A DNA stretch of 64,000 nt from Natronosalvus rutilus (GTDB lineage Archaea; Halobacteriota; Halobacteria; Halobacteriales; Natrialbaceae): contig NZ_CP100355.1 in NCBI RefSeq assembly GCF_024204665.1, positions 434,001 through 498,000 on the forward strand, read 5' to 3'. This document shows, in pieces, positions 7,745-17,236 of the stretch. The translations under genes were made by a program, and so were the position numbers. Under the pieces are notes generated by a model that had not been told where the DNA came from, did not search any database, and saw only the letters and a list, made by a program, of their open reading frames with translations. Each line of letters begins with the position of its first letter. Position 1 is the first letter of the stretch.

Positions 7745-9337
7745 ATGGCTACTGACGACCGCAGGACGGACGGCGAGACACCGCCGGCGGTGGCTCTCGA
7801 GGGGATCACGAAGCGATTCCCGGGTGTCGTCGCGAACGACGATGTCGACTTCACCGTCGAACGCGGCTCGATCCACGCCCTGATCGGCGAGAACGGGGCC
7901 GGGAAGACGACGCTGATGAACGTCCTCTACGGGCTCTACGAGCCGACCGAGGGGACGATTCGTATCGACGGCCAGCCCCGGACGTTCGACGACCCCGGCG
8001 ACGCGATAGCCGTCGGCATCGGCATGATCCACCAGCACTTCATGCTCGTGGACACCATGACCGTCGCCGAGAACGTCGTCCTCGGTAACGAGCCCACCAA
8101 GTGGGGCGGACTCGCAACCGACCGGGCCAGGGCCAACGAGGAGACGCAGGCGCTGGCCGACCGCTACGGCTTCGACGTCGACCCGACCGAACGAATCGAG
8201 GACGTCAGCGTCGGCGAGCAACAGCGCGTCGAGATTCTGAAGACGCTCTATCGCGGCGCGGACGTCCTGATCCTCGACGAGCCGACGGCCGTTCTCACGC
8301 CTCAGGAGGTCGAGGCCCTGTTCGACGTCCTCGAGGAACTCATCGCCGAGGACAAGACGATCATCTTCATCACGCACAAACTCGGTGAGGCGCTCGAGGT
8401 CGCCGACGAAATCAGCGTTTTGCGAAACGGCGAACTCGTCGGGACGGTCCCGGCGGCCGACGCCACCCGCGAGGAACTCGCACGCATGATGGTCGGTCGG
8501 GACGTGCTCCTCGAGGTCGACAAACCCGCTGCCACGCGCGGAGACGTCGTCCTGGACGTCGACGGCGTGACGGTCACGGACGAGCGAGGTGTCGTCGCGG
8601 TCGACGAAGCGACGTTCCGCGTCCACGAGGGCGAGGTCTTCGGCGTCGCCGGCGTCGACGGAAACGGCCAATCGGAACTCATCGAGGCGATCACGGGTCT
8701 TCGCACGGCCGACGACGGCACGATCACGTTCGAGGGACGAGATATCACCTCGGCGCCGCGTCGCAACCGCATCTCCGCTGGCATGGCCTACGTCGCCGAA
8801 GACCGGCAAAAGCGAAGTCTGGTGATGGACTACGACCTTCGACGAAACGGTCTGCTTGGCCGTCAGCACCTCGCGCCGTTCTCGGACGGTCGAGTGATCG
8901 ACTGGGGGGCGACCGACGACTACGTCGACGAGATTATCGCGGAGTACGACGTGCGCCCGCCCGATCCCTCGGCAGACGCGCACTCGCTCTCAGGCGGGAA
9001 CCAGCAGAAGTTCATCGTCGGCCGCGAGTTCGAGCGCGACCCCTCGTTGGTCGTCGCCGCACAACCGACTCGAGGGGTCGACATCGGGAGCATCGAGTTC
9101 ATCCACAACCGACTGCTCGACCTCCGTTCGGCGGGGAAGGCCGTGTTGCTCGTCTCCTCGAAACTCGACGAGGTGACCCAGCTTTCCGATCGACTCGCGG
9201 TAATGCACGACGGTGAAATCGTCGCGGTTGTCGACCCCGACGCCGTCAGCGAGGAGGAACTCGGCCTGCTCATGGCCGGCGAACGGCCAGACGGACTCGA
9301 CGTCGACGGCGCTCGAGTTGGGAGGTCCGTCGCATGA
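7745..9337 (+). CDS. ABC transporter ATPase with two nucleotide-binding domains
   Basis: 530 residues, two fused ABC domains as in the RbsA/YufO group. First domain: Walker A GENGAGKTT, signature VSVGEQQRVEI, Walker B LILDEPTAVL, switch HKLGE. Second domain: the Walker A position reads GVDGNGQSE (Lys replaced by Gln, normal for the second domain of this group), signature LSGGNQQKFIVGRE. It powers nucleoside uptake together with the flanking genes. It begins 14 nt after the binding-protein gene and overlaps the permease gene by 4 nt (ATGA). Confidence 0.92.
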   Translation: MATDDRRTDGETPPAVALEGITKRFPGVVANDDVDFTVERGSIHALIGENGAGKTTLMNVLYGLYEPTEGTIRIDGQPRTFDDPGDAIAVGIGMIHQHFMLVDTMTVAENVVLGNEPTKWGGLATDRARANEETQALADRYGFDVDPTERIEDVSVGEQQRVEILKTLYRGADVLILDEPTAVLTPQEVEALFDVLEELIAEDKTIIFITHKLGEALEVADEISVLRNGELVGTVPAADATREELARMMVGRDVLLEVDKPAATRGDVVLDVDGVTVTDERGVVAVDEATFRVHEGEVFGVAGVDGNGQSELIEAITGLRTADDGTITFEGRDITSAPRRNRISAGMAYVAEDRQKRSLVMDYDLRRNGLLGRQHLAPFSDGRVIDWGATDDYVDEIIAEYDVRPPDPSADAHSLSGGNQQKFIVGREFERDPSLVVAAQPTRGVDIGSIEFIHNRLLDLRSAGKAVLLVSSKLDEVTQLSDRLAVMHDGEIVAVVDPDAVSEEELGLLMAGERPDGLDVDGARVGRSVA

Positions 9338-10554
9338 ACGGTGACGACAGCACGGACGGCACGGACGGCAGCTGGCGCGACCGCGGCGGCGCAACCCTCG
9401 ACCGACTCGTCGACGCCTCGGCCGCCGAGCGCATCGCGATCAGTCTCACGGCGCTGGTCTTCGCCATCGTCGTCGGCGCAGTGCTGGTGTTCGTTTCCGG
9501 CTTCGTCGCCGACTGCTCGAGTCCCTTCATCTACCTGCCGGGACTGGGGTACGGCTGTTACAACCCGCTCGAGGTCTACTGGACGATCCTTGCCGGCTCG
9601 TTCGGCTCCTTCAGCGACCTCGGACAGACGCTGTTAGAGACCACGCTATTGTTGTTCACCGGACTCTCGGTCGCAGTGGCCTTTCGAGCCGGGCTGTTCA
9701 ACATCGGCACGCAGGGACAGATGGTGCTGGGCGGGTTGGCGACGGCGATGACGGTGCTCACCGTCGGCGAGTTCCTCCCAGCGAACCTGCTGGGTTCGCT
9801 CGTCGTGATCCCGCTCGGCGTCGCCGTCGGCGCCGTCGTCGGCGGGATCTGGGGCATGATTCCCGGCCTGATGAAGGCCTACGCGGACGCTCACGAAGTG
9901 ATTACGACGATCATGCTCAACTTCGTCGCCGCGGGCGTCGCCTACTGGCTCGTCCAGGTCCACATCGGCGACCTGGCGAGCGATTCGGTCCAGACGCATT
10001 CGATCCCGGCAATCGCCAGGCTCCCGGAGTCGATCGCCGGAAGCCGGTTCTCGGTCATCGCCCTGCTCGCGGCGCTGGCCGTCGCCGTCGGTATCGCCCT
10101 CCTGTACACGCGGACCGTCCTGGGCTACGACCTGCGGACGAGCGGCATCCAGGAGACTGCCGCCGAGTACGGCGGAGTCGACGCAAAACGCAACGTTGTC
10201 ACGAGCATGACGCTCTCGGGCGCCCTGGGCGGCATCGCGGGCGCCGTCTACGTCATGATGGTCCAGTACCGCTGGCAGGCCGGCATTCCGTCGCTCGGCT
10301 TCGACGGCATCGCGGTCTCCATCCTGGCCGGAAACAATCCCATCGGCGTGATTCCGGCCGCCCTCCTGTTCGGCACGCTGAAGAGCGGGAGCCTGGCCGT
10401 GGACATCTCCCTCGGCGTTCCGAACGAACTCATCGAAGTACTCAGGGGGCTGATTATCCTCTTCATCGCGATGCCGGAGTTCTTCCGCATGATCGGCAAG
10501 CGCTACGGCTACGGCACCGACCCAGTGGCAACCGACGGAGGTGAGAGCCAGTGA
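9334..10554 (+). CDS. ABC nucleoside transporter permease, first subunit
   Basis: 406 residues with a hydrophilic N-terminal ~35 residues and about nine membrane helices. The core has the BPD_transp_2 family pattern: FRAGLFNIGTQGQMVLGG in the first third and an AGNNPIGVIPAALLFG stretch near the C-terminus. It pairs with the next permease as the YufP/YufQ or NupB/NupC type heterodimer. Start ATG overlaps the ATPase stop by 4 nt and the stop overlaps the next start by 4 nt, so it is part of a tight operon. Confidence 0.9.
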   Translation: MNGDDSTDGTDGSWRDRGGATLDRLVDASAAERIAISLTALVFAIVVGAVLVFVSGFVADCSSPFIYLPGLGYGCYNPLEVYWTILAGSFGSFSDLGQTLLETTLLLFTGLSVAVAFRAGLFNIGTQGQMVLGGLATAMTVLTVGEFLPANLLGSLVVIPLGVAVGAVVGGIWGMIPGLMKAYADAHEVITTIMLNFVAAGVAYWLVQVHIGDLASDSVQTHSIPAIARLPESIAGSRFSVIALLAALAVAVGIALLYTRTVLGYDLRTSGIQETAAEYGGVDAKRNVVTSMTLSGALGGIAGAVYVMMVQYRWQAGIPSLGFDGIAVSILAGNNPIGVIPAALLFGTLKSGSLAVDISLGVPNELIEVLRGLIILFIAMPEFFRMIGKRYGYGTDPVATDGGESQ

Positions 10555-11621
10555 GCGCGTCGACGATCACCGGGCGACAGCGACTCGCCCTCGGGGCGGT
10601 CGTCAGCGGCCTGTTCGTCCTCGCCGTCGCCCTCCTCCTCGTCGACGGCGGCCGCGAAATCGCGGTCGACGTCGCCGGCGTCTTCACCGCCTCTTACCTC
10701 GGATCGGCGCTCCGACTCACCGTCCCAATCGCCTTCGCCGCGATGGGCGGCATCTTCGCCGAAAAGTCCGGCGTCATCAACATCGGCCTCGAGGGCCTCC
10801 TCATCATCGGCGCGCTGAGTGCCATCGCGACCAACTACGCCCTCGGGCTCGAGTCTACGCCGATCGATGCAAACCCGTGGCTGGCGCTGCTGGCCGCCGT
10901 ACTCGCGAGCGCGTTCGTCGCGTTTCTGTTTGCTGCGGTCTGTATCGAGTTCAAGGCCGATCAGATCATCGCCGGACTCGCCGTCTGGCTGATCGCCCTG
11001 GGCGCCGCGCCGTTCGTCAGCGTCATCATCTGGGGGCAACGGAACAGCCCGCGAGTCGGGATGTTCTCATCGATTTCGATTCCAGGTCTCTCCGCGCTTC
11101 CTGGCATCGGTGCGATCTTTTCGATCACGCCTCCGGTGCTCCTGTTGTTGCTAGCGGTGCCGTTCTCGTGGTTCCTTCTCAACCGGACCACCTTCGGGAT
11201 GCGTCTCGAGGCCAGCGGTGAGGATCCGAAATCGCTCGATACGGCCGGCGTCGACGTCCGAAAAGTGCGCTACGCTGGCGTCATCCTGTCGGGTATTTAC
11301 TGCGGAATCGGCGGTGCCGGACTGGCGCTCAACACGGGCACGTTCGTCGGGACCGGCGACACGATGATCGACGGCCGGGGCTGGATCGGCCTGACTGCGT
11401 ACCTGATCGGGAACTACAACCCCGTCGGGGCGTTCCTCGCGTCGTTCCTCTTCGCGGGCCTCGACGCGCTCCAGCTCGAACTTCAGCAGATCTCCACGAT
11501 CACCATCTCCTCGACGCTCGTCGGCATCGTCCCCTACGTCGCCGTCCTGGTCGTGCTCACGTTCGTCGGTCGCACTCGGATGCCGTCGGCCGCGGGCGAA
11601 CACTACGACTCCGACGAGTAG
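10551..11621 (+). CDS. ABC nucleoside transporter permease, second subunit
   Basis: 356 residues, about nine helices, BPD_transp_2 family. Seen: FAEKSGVINIGLEGLLIIGA, the hallmark stretch equivalent to that in the first permease, and GRGWIGLTAYLIGNYNP further on. It completes the importer of the nucleoside operon. The ATGA overlap with the previous gene indicates coupled translation. It is the last gene of the operon; the next gene is on the opposite strand, 37 bp away. Confidence 0.9.
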   Translation: MSASTITGRQRLALGAVVSGLFVLAVALLLVDGGREIAVDVAGVFTASYLGSALRLTVPIAFAAMGGIFAEKSGVINIGLEGLLIIGALSAIATNYALGLESTPIDANPWLALLAAVLASAFVAFLFAAVCIEFKADQIIAGLAVWLIALGAAPFVSVIIWGQRNSPRVGMFSSISIPGLSALPGIGAIFSITPPVLLLLLAVPFSWFLLNRTTFGMRLEASGEDPKSLDTAGVDVRKVRYAGVILSGIYCGIGGAGLALNTGTFVGTGDTMIDGRGWIGLTAYLIGNYNPVGAFLASFLFAGLDALQLELQQISTITISSTLVGIVPYVAVLVVLTFVGRTRMPSAAGEHYDSDE

Positions 11622-11658
11622 TCGTTCTCCAACTCAAGTCTCGAGTTGCACGTTTCGG

Positions 11659-12876
11659 TCAGAACCCGTCCCGCAGGAACACCGACCGCGCGGGAAACAG
11701 CGTCTCGAGCGTCTCGAGCGTCCCCGGAGATACATCGAGACGACCCGCACGCTCGAGCGCCCGAGCCGGACGGACGCCGACGGCGAGTTGTGACAGCGTT
11801 CCAACGTCGAGCGCGATGTTTGAGTCCGGCACGGGTACGCGTTCGCAGGTACCATCGCCACTCTCGACCGAGAGTTCGAACACACCGTCGTTCCACGTAG
11901 CCAGCGGGTCGTCGACGGCGAGCGTCACGCTGGCGTCGACGGTCGGATACGAGAGCACCGACAGCGCCCGCGAGACGTCGACAATCCGGACCATCGGGCC
12001 ACCCTCGAGTTCGGTCTCGAGGTCGTCCGGATCGCTCGCGACGTCGAGAAGTGGCGTGTCGACTGGTAGGCGAAAGCGAACGGTCTGGACCTGTGAATCG
12101 TGGTCGCGACAGAACGACAGGAGCGCCAGGAACGCCTCGACGTCGGTGTAGGCGAGTTCGGCGACGTCCATCGTCCGATCGCCCCAGTCGCCGTCGATCG
12201 TGTACTCGAGGTAACCCGCCGGCTCCCCGTCGCGTTCCCAGACGGCGACGAACGGGTCCGTCTCCCAGTTCTCGAAGACGCGGTAGCGCCACCAGTCGGC
12301 GTCGCGATTGATCGAAAGGTCGTAGCGCGCGGCGTGGTGTCCGTATACCGGGTCGAGGGTCTCGTAGTCGTCGGCCTCGAGCCGACGGTATCGGCCGTTT
12401 TCGATGGTTCCCGCCTCGAGCCGCGTCCGGGCGAACGAGAGGTCCGCGGGGTCGCACTCGACTCGAAGCTGGCGGTTGGCCGTCGTCCAGCCGTACTGAC
12501 GGTAAAACCGGTGGCGAAACGGCCAGAGGGCCGCGAGCGTCGCACCCCGGTCGCGGTACTCCTCGAGCGAGGCGGCCAGCAGGTCCCGGACGTAGCCGCT
12601 CCGGCGGTGTTCCGGCGGCGAGGCGACGGAGGCGAGGCCAGCCACCGAGTGTTCGTCGCCGCGGACGTGAACGTCGAACCAGTAGTGTTTGCAGACACAG
12701 AACGGATCTCCACCCCCGTCCGGGAACAGCCCCCGTCGGTCGCCGAGGAGCGCTCGCGGCCGGTCGTGTTCCGCCGGATCGTACGCCGGCGGGCCGTCGG
12801 TGGGTGTGAATGCGTAGGAGACGTACTCGTGAAATCGATCGCGCTCGTCCTCGGAGAGTGCCCGATAGATCGTCAT
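11659..12876 (-). CDS. Eis-like GNAT N-acetyltransferase
   Basis: 405 residues from ATG 12876 (MTIYRALSEDERDRF); the frame runs further upstream but without family similarity. Architecture as in Eis proteins: an N-terminal GNAT domain with VAGLASVASPPEHRRSGYVR (acetyl-CoA pyrophosphate loop, about residues 80-105), a second GNAT-like fold, and a C-terminal SCP2-like domain. The chain ends in Phe, as usual where the C-terminal carboxylate acts as base. Eis enzymes acetylate amines such as aminoglycosides or polyamines; the haloarchaeal substrate is unknown. Confidence 0.82.
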   Translation of the reverse strand: MTIYRALSEDERDRFHEYVSYAFTPTDGPPAYDPAEHDRPRALLGDRRGLFPDGGGDPFCVCKHYWFDVHVRGDEHSVAGLASVASPPEHRRSGYVRDLLAASLEEYRDRGATLAALWPFRHRFYRQYGWTTANRQLRVECDPADLSFARTRLEAGTIENGRYRRLEADDYETLDPVYGHHAARYDLSINRDADWWRYRVFENWETDPFVAVWERDGEPAGYLEYTIDGDWGDRTMDVAELAYTDVEAFLALLSFCRDHDSQVQTVRFRLPVDTPLLDVASDPDDLETELEGGPMVRIVDVSRALSVLSYPTVDASVTLAVDDPLATWNDGVFELSVESGDGTCERVPVPDSNIALDVGTLSQLAVGVRPARALERAGRLDVSPGTLETLETLFPARSVFLRDGF

Positions 12877-13307
12877 AATCGATGAGCGAGAGGCCAGTTC
12901 GAAGAATGTTTGTGTCCCATGTGTCACGATAACACGCGATCGTTTCTGTGGTGTTACAGGTTTCCCCGGAAACCGTCCAAACGCTAATGGTTGATTACCG
13001 AGCGACCAATCAATGACCGCTTCGGGCTCGAGTACGAACCGGTTCCCCCATCCGAACGGCACGCCGCATCCCGGTTTGGTGACGCAGCGATAGGGCGATT
13101 GAAATCCGCAATCACTGTCCGCATCGTCCGACGACAGTCGTGGATCGAGGACGACACGGCCAGCGCCAGTCTCGCTCGCTCCGATTCAGGACGCGCGCTC
13201 TCGAAGAGGTACGTCTTGGTTGCTGAGTGGACGACGTCGCCGGAAACAGGATATTTCCACCGAGAGCAACGTCTAGCGTAAAGTCGGGTGGGGACCATCG
13301 TTCGGGT
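12877..13307. other. Intergenic region between divergent genes
   Basis: 431 bp between the Eis-like gene and the MscS-type gene. Open frames on both strands overlap here but none shows a recognisable fold or a promoter at the proper distance. Both flanking genes start outward, so their promoters should lie in it. Nothing else is supported. Confidence 0.4.
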
Positions 13308-14114
13308 ATGGTTCACACACAACCCGCACAGGTAACGGTTCCCGACTGGCTTCAGGATCCGATCGCCGAACTGGTGACGTTTCTGCCGCGACTCGTCGGC
13401 GCGCTGGTGATCCTAGCCATCGGCTGGATCATCGGCCGCCTCGCCGGCCGCGTCGTCATGCGAATCGCCGACGGCATCGAACTCGACCGCATGGTACTCG
13501 AGACGCCGCTCGGGCGCATTCTCGGTGGAACAGAGCAGGCCGTCTCGAGAACGTTCGGCAAACTGGCGAAGTGGTTCGTGTACGCCCTCGCGATTCTCGC
13601 GGCCGCGAACGCCCTCGCGATCGCACTCCTGTCGGAGTGGATCTCGACCGCGGTCTCGTACCTGCCGGCGTTCATCGCGGGCCTGCTCGTCATCGTCTTC
13701 GGGTTCATCGTCGCTGACTTCGTCGGCGACATGATCGAGCGGACTCGAGCAGCGACCCAGACGGTCTACACGTCCTGGTTCGCCGACGGTGCTCGGGTGT
13801 TCCTCTACTTCACGGCCATCGTGATCGGCCTCGGGACGATGGGCATCGACGTCGGCATCCTGTTAGTCTTCGCGCGAGCGCTCGCGTGGGGCCTGGCCGC
13901 AGCCGTGGCGATCGGCGCCGGCGTCGCCTTCGGCTGGGGCGGCAAGGACTACGTCGCCGAGAACATCGACGGCTGGATGCGCCGGACGAACTCGATGACG
14001 CCGTCCGATGAGTCGTCCGATCAGCGACGGAGCGAGAGTAGTGCTGGAACGGGGAGCGGGTCCAGCGCTCGAACGGACCGCGAACCCGGTCCTGGCGCGG
14101 ACTCGGACGACTGA
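13308..14114 (+). CDS. MscS-related membrane protein (conserved TM helix type)
   Basis: 268 residues from ATG 13308. About four hydrophobic helices with the Gly/Ala-rich pattern of small-conductance mechanosensitive channel relatives: GALVILAIGWIIGRLAGRVV in the first helix and the pore-like stretch ALAWGLAAAVAIGAGVAFGW followed by GGKDYVAENIDGW. It lacks the large cytoplasmic vestibule of MscS, so it fits the shorter conserved-TM-helix family (PF05552). The last 40 residues are a disordered Ser/Gly/Asp tail. Likely a pressure-sensitive or structural membrane protein; gating is not proven for this family. Confidence 0.75.
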   Translation: MVHTQPAQVTVPDWLQDPIAELVTFLPRLVGALVILAIGWIIGRLAGRVVMRIADGIELDRMVLETPLGRILGGTEQAVSRTFGKLAKWFVYALAILAAANALAIALLSEWISTAVSYLPAFIAGLLVIVFGFIVADFVGDMIERTRAATQTVYTSWFADGARVFLYFTAIVIGLGTMGIDVGILLVFARALAWGLAAAVAIGAGVAFGWGGKDYVAENIDGWMRRTNSMTPSDESSDQRRSESSAGTGSGSSARTDREPGPGADSDD

Positions 14115-14120
14115 GCTCGG

Positions 14121-14519
14121 TCACTGGACGGCCGGCCGCGCCGCTTTCGGTTCCGCCAGTTTCGAGAAGAGCGGCTTGACCGGAACGACGACGTACGTTT
14201 TTACCAATCGACCGTTAACCGAGCGCCACTTCTCCACGCGCGCGACGGCGTGGGCGTCGTACAGCGACTCGAGCGTCTCGATCACCGCGTCGAACGCGGC
14301 GGTGTCGAACGTCTCACGTGGAACGCGGTCGGTGACGACGGCGAGGCGTCGGCGCCGCGCGTAGACGTCGAGTCGACCCTCGAACGCGAACTCGGCGTCC
14401 TGGATCAGGTCGTGAAGTGCGCCCATCGTCGGTGCCGACGATTCCGTCGGCAGGGAGATGTACGCCTGATATTCGTCCGGCCGTTCCGCGACGTACCGTT
14501 TCCACAGGCGTTTCAGCAC
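14121..14519 (-). CDS. Conserved haloarchaeal hypothetical protein
   Basis: 132 residues, soluble, no motif recognised. It has an alternating beta/alpha pattern: YQAYISLP, AEFAFEGRLDVYARRRRLAVVTD, then helix FDTAAFDAVIETLESLYDAHAVARVEKW and a final strand LVKTYVVVPV. The basic cluster ARRRRL is in a predicted strand. It ends 6 bp from the stop of the convergent MscS-type gene. Coding by frame quality and lack of a competing frame; function unknown. Confidence 0.6.
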   Translation of the reverse strand: MLKRLWKRYVAERPDEYQAYISLPTESSAPTMGALHDLIQDAEFAFEGRLDVYARRRRLAVVTDRVPRETFDTAAFDAVIETLESLYDAHAVARVEKWRSVNGRLVKTYVVVPVKPLFSKLAEPKAARPAVQ

Positions 14520-14725
14520 GGTTCGGTCACCTCGAGTCCAGCGTCGGAGCCGGACCCGGCCCCATCCCTCCTCCGATCACGTACGCTCGCCATCCTTGGC
14601 CGTGACTTCTCGCCACCGGTAATACGTCCTTTGTTGTTCGTCGGTCTCGATACCCTGAAAGTCTGTTTTTCGTGATGATGGCTGATTCGAGAGAGCTATG
14701 TGTAATTGCTCACTACCGCCACGCG

Positions 14726-15175
14726 ATGCCCACTCGTCTCCTCGAGTCGACGCGGTTCGTGACTGTCATGTCGGCGACACTCGTCGCCGCTGGCGTCGCC
14801 ATCAGCAGCGGTTTGACGCCCTCGGTACGGTCGCTCGCGGCGCTGTGTCTCGTCTCGGTCGGACTCGCCGGCGTCGCGATCGAGGTGAGCGAACGCCCGC
14901 TCGAGGGCGTTCATCGGGCGGCAGTTCGCTGGTGGGCGGTCGCCTTCGTCGCCTTCCTCCCCTACGGACTCGTGGCGGCGCCCTCGAGCGAGGGAGCGAC
15001 GGCGGTCGCCAATTCCCTGTCCGGCACGATACCGCTCGTCGCGTTCGAAGTCGGTGCCGGGAGCGCGTTCCTGTGTGCGATTGCGGTAACGACGCTCTAC
15101 GCGATGGCGCGCTACGGCGTTCATCCAGGACGGCCACGGCCCGAAGAGCGGATTCTGGCCGAGGGCGACGACTGA
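14726..15175 (+). CDS. Small integral membrane protein, unknown
   Basis: 149 residues from ATG 14726; earlier ATGs exist but add a stretch without sense. Four predicted helices: VTVMSATLVAAGVAIS, LAALCLVSVGLAGVAIEV, WWAVAFVAFLPYGLVAA and AFLCAIAVTTLYAMARYGV. The tail HPGRPRPEERILAEGDD would be cytoplasmic. No family recognised. Confidence 0.6.
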   Translation: MPTRLLESTRFVTVMSATLVAAGVAISSGLTPSVRSLAALCLVSVGLAGVAIEVSERPLEGVHRAAVRWWAVAFVAFLPYGLVAAPSSEGATAVANSLSGTIPLVAFEVGAGSAFLCAIAVTTLYAMARYGVHPGRPRPEERILAEGDD

Positions 15176-15274
15176 CTCGAATTGCCGTCGCGATCCGATA
15201 GTCGGATACGAATTTTCCAAGGCGTTTCACACACTCCTCGCGCAGCTGCCAGAATGCCGTATACGAAACGGGCT

Positions 15275-16474
15275 TCAGACGTGCTCGTCAACGAACGACT
15301 CGATCCGCGCCAGCGCCTCGCGTAAGTCCTCGAGGCCCGTCGCGTACGAGACCCGGAGGTGGCCCTCGCCACCGACGCCGAAGACGTCACCGGGGACGAC
15401 CGCGACGCCGTACTCGCGGAGCAGTCGCTCGGCGAAGTCGTTCGCGCTCCCGTCCCACCCGTCGGGCACCTCGGGGAAGACGTAGAACGCCCCTTTCGCC
15501 TCGAAACACGGCGTTCCGATCTCGCGAAACCGCGAGATGACGAATCGGCGGCGGCGGCCGTACTGGTCCACCATCGCCTCGACGTCGTTCGCACAGGAGT
15601 CGAGCGCCTCGAGGGCCGCGTACTGGGCGGTCGTCGGCGCCGAGAGCATGCCGTACTGGTGGACGCGGTTCATCGCGCCGGTCGCCCCGGCGGGACCGAG
15701 CGCGTAGCCCAGTCGCAACCCGGTCATCGCATGAGCCTTCGAGAACCCGTTGCAGACGATCGTACGCTCGCGCATGCCCGGCAGCGTCGCGATGGACGCG
15801 TGGGTGGCGGCGCCGGGACTCGCGTCGGCGTCGCGCTCGTCGTAGGTCAACTCGGCGTAAATCTCGTCCGAGAGGACCGCGAGGTCGTGCTCGCGGGCGA
15901 ACTCGGCGATGGGCTCGAGATCCGCGCGCGTCATCACGGCGCCGGTCGGATTGTTCGGATAGCACATGACGAGCAGGTCCGCAGCCTCGGCCCCGGCGGC
16001 CTCGAGTGCCTCGACCGTGAGCCGAAAGTCGTCCTCCTCTCGCGTCCGTACGGGGAGTACCTCTCCGCCCGCGAAGGTCACGCCCGGTCCGTAGGAGATG
16101 TACGCCGGCTGGGCGATGGCGACGGTGTCGCCGGGGTCGACGAACGCCCGAAAGGCCAGGTCGACGGCCTCGCTCGCGCCCGCGGTGACGAGAACCTCCT
16201 CGTCGGGGCCGTACTCGAGGCCGAAGCGGTCGGCGACGTAGCTCGAGATGGCCTCGCGAAGGTCGTACATGCCGCGGTTGGCCGTGTAGGAGGTCTTCCC
16301 TCGCTCGAGCGACTGGATGGCAGCGTCCCGGGCCGCCCACGGCGCGGAGAAGTCGGGTTCGCCGACGCCCAGCGAGATAACGTCGTCGCGCTCCTCCGCG
16401 ATTTCGAAGAAGCGACGGATACCCGAGGGGCCGACCGCCTGGACGCGTTCGGCTGGCTCGAGGCTCCTGGTCAT
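15275..16474 (-). CDS. PLP-dependent aminotransferase (class I/II)
   Basis: 399 residues, usual length for fold type I aspartate/aromatic aminotransferases. Seen: VISLGVGEPDFSAPWAARDA near the start, YPNNPTGAV, the PLP-contacting LSDEIYAEL, and the Schiff-base lysine in CNGFSKAHAMTGLRLGY with the arginine that binds the substrate carboxylate later on. It transfers an amino group between an amino acid and 2-oxoglutarate in the cytosol. The gene starts inside the end of the upstream Lrp gene (4-nt overlap), so both are co-transcribed; the substrate may be an Lrp ligand. Confidence 0.9.
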   Translation of the reverse strand: MTRSLEPAERVQAVGPSGIRRFFEIAEERDDVISLGVGEPDFSAPWAARDAAIQSLERGKTSYTANRGMYDLREAISSYVADRFGLEYGPDEEVLVTAGASEAVDLAFRAFVDPGDTVAIAQPAYISYGPGVTFAGGEVLPVRTREEDDFRLTVEALEAAGAEAADLLVMCYPNNPTGAVMTRADLEPIAEFAREHDLAVLSDEIYAELTYDERDADASPGAATHASIATLPGMRERTIVCNGFSKAHAMTGLRLGYALGPAGATGAMNRVHQYGMLSAPTTAQYAALEALDSCANDVEAMVDQYGRRRRFVISRFREIGTPCFEAKGAFYVFPEVPDGWDGSANDFAERLLREYGVAVVPGDVFGVGGEGHLRVSYATGLEDLREALARIESFVDEHV

Positions 16475-16956
16475 GGCGACACAGAGAGTCGGTCGTCGTC
16501 CTCGCCGTCCCCGAGTTCGATCCCGTTCTCTTTGTAGGAGGCCATCACGTAGTGCGTGACCGTCTGAGTGATCTCGGGGACAGGGGCGACCTTCTCGCTA
16601 ATAAACCGGGAGACCTCGCGGATCGAGTCGCCCTCGACCTCCATGTCGAAGTCGTAGTCGCCGCTGATGAGCCGCAGCGCTTTCACCTGCGGGAAGCGAG
16701 CGAGTCGCTCGGCGATGTCGTCGTAGCCCGTCTCGCGGTCGAGGGTGACGTTGAGTTCGACCTCGGCACGAACGCGTTCGTCCTCGAGGCGATCCCAGTC
16801 GACGACAGCCTGGTAGCCCCGAACGATTCCGGCGGCCTCGAGCGCCTCGATAGCGTCGGCTACCTCGTCCTCGTCGAGGTCGGTCATTCGCGCGATGTCG
16901 GCCGTCTCGTATCGCGCGTTCTCACGAAGCAACTCGAGCACCTCGCGTTCGCTCAT
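16471..16956 (-). CDS. Lrp/AsnC regulator coupled to aminotransferase
   Basis: 161 residues from ATG 16956 (MSEREVLELLRENARYE). The frame is open far upstream, but that part has no similarity and would run through promoter DNA, so the short form is chosen. Winged helix (1-55) followed by a RAM domain with VKALRLISGDYDFDMEVEG. The final residues are acidic. Its stop overlaps the aminotransferase start as ATGA, an arrangement conserved in many archaea. Likely senses an amino acid and controls this operon. Confidence 0.88.
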   Translation of the reverse strand: MSEREVLELLRENARYETADIARMTDLDEDEVADAIEALEAAGIVRGYQAVVDWDRLEDERVRAEVELNVTLDRETGYDDIAERLARFPQVKALRLISGDYDFDMEVEGDSIREVSRFISEKVAPVPEITQTVTHYVMASYKENGIELGDGEDDDRLSVSP

Positions 16957-17236
16957 ATCCCTCCGAAGCGCGAGCGCCGGCAAAAGCGTTGTGCCACGTG
17001 CAACACCTGACGGCTCGACGAGTTTCGCCGAATGCGTCCTCGAGCGGGCCGGAATCAGCACTCGAGGGAAGAAAGACACATTCGTCAGCGTGTTAATAAT
17101 CCAATATTTACCCAACGTGTTTTGGGACAATGTGCATAACGACAGGACTATTTGAGTATTCCATACGCGAGACCGTTGACGATACGGCACTCTCACCGAA
17201 TCGGGCACGAAGCCCACTACATCGTCAGAGGCCACC

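Noticed and set aside
12991-13281. 96-residue plus-strand frame in the spacer before the MscS-type gene
   Set aside because: No recognisable fold, competes with an equally long antisense frame, and runs up to the start of the next gene.
15359-16537. 392-residue plus-strand frame over the aminotransferase
   Set aside because: Antisense shadow of a clear PLP enzyme; no family features.
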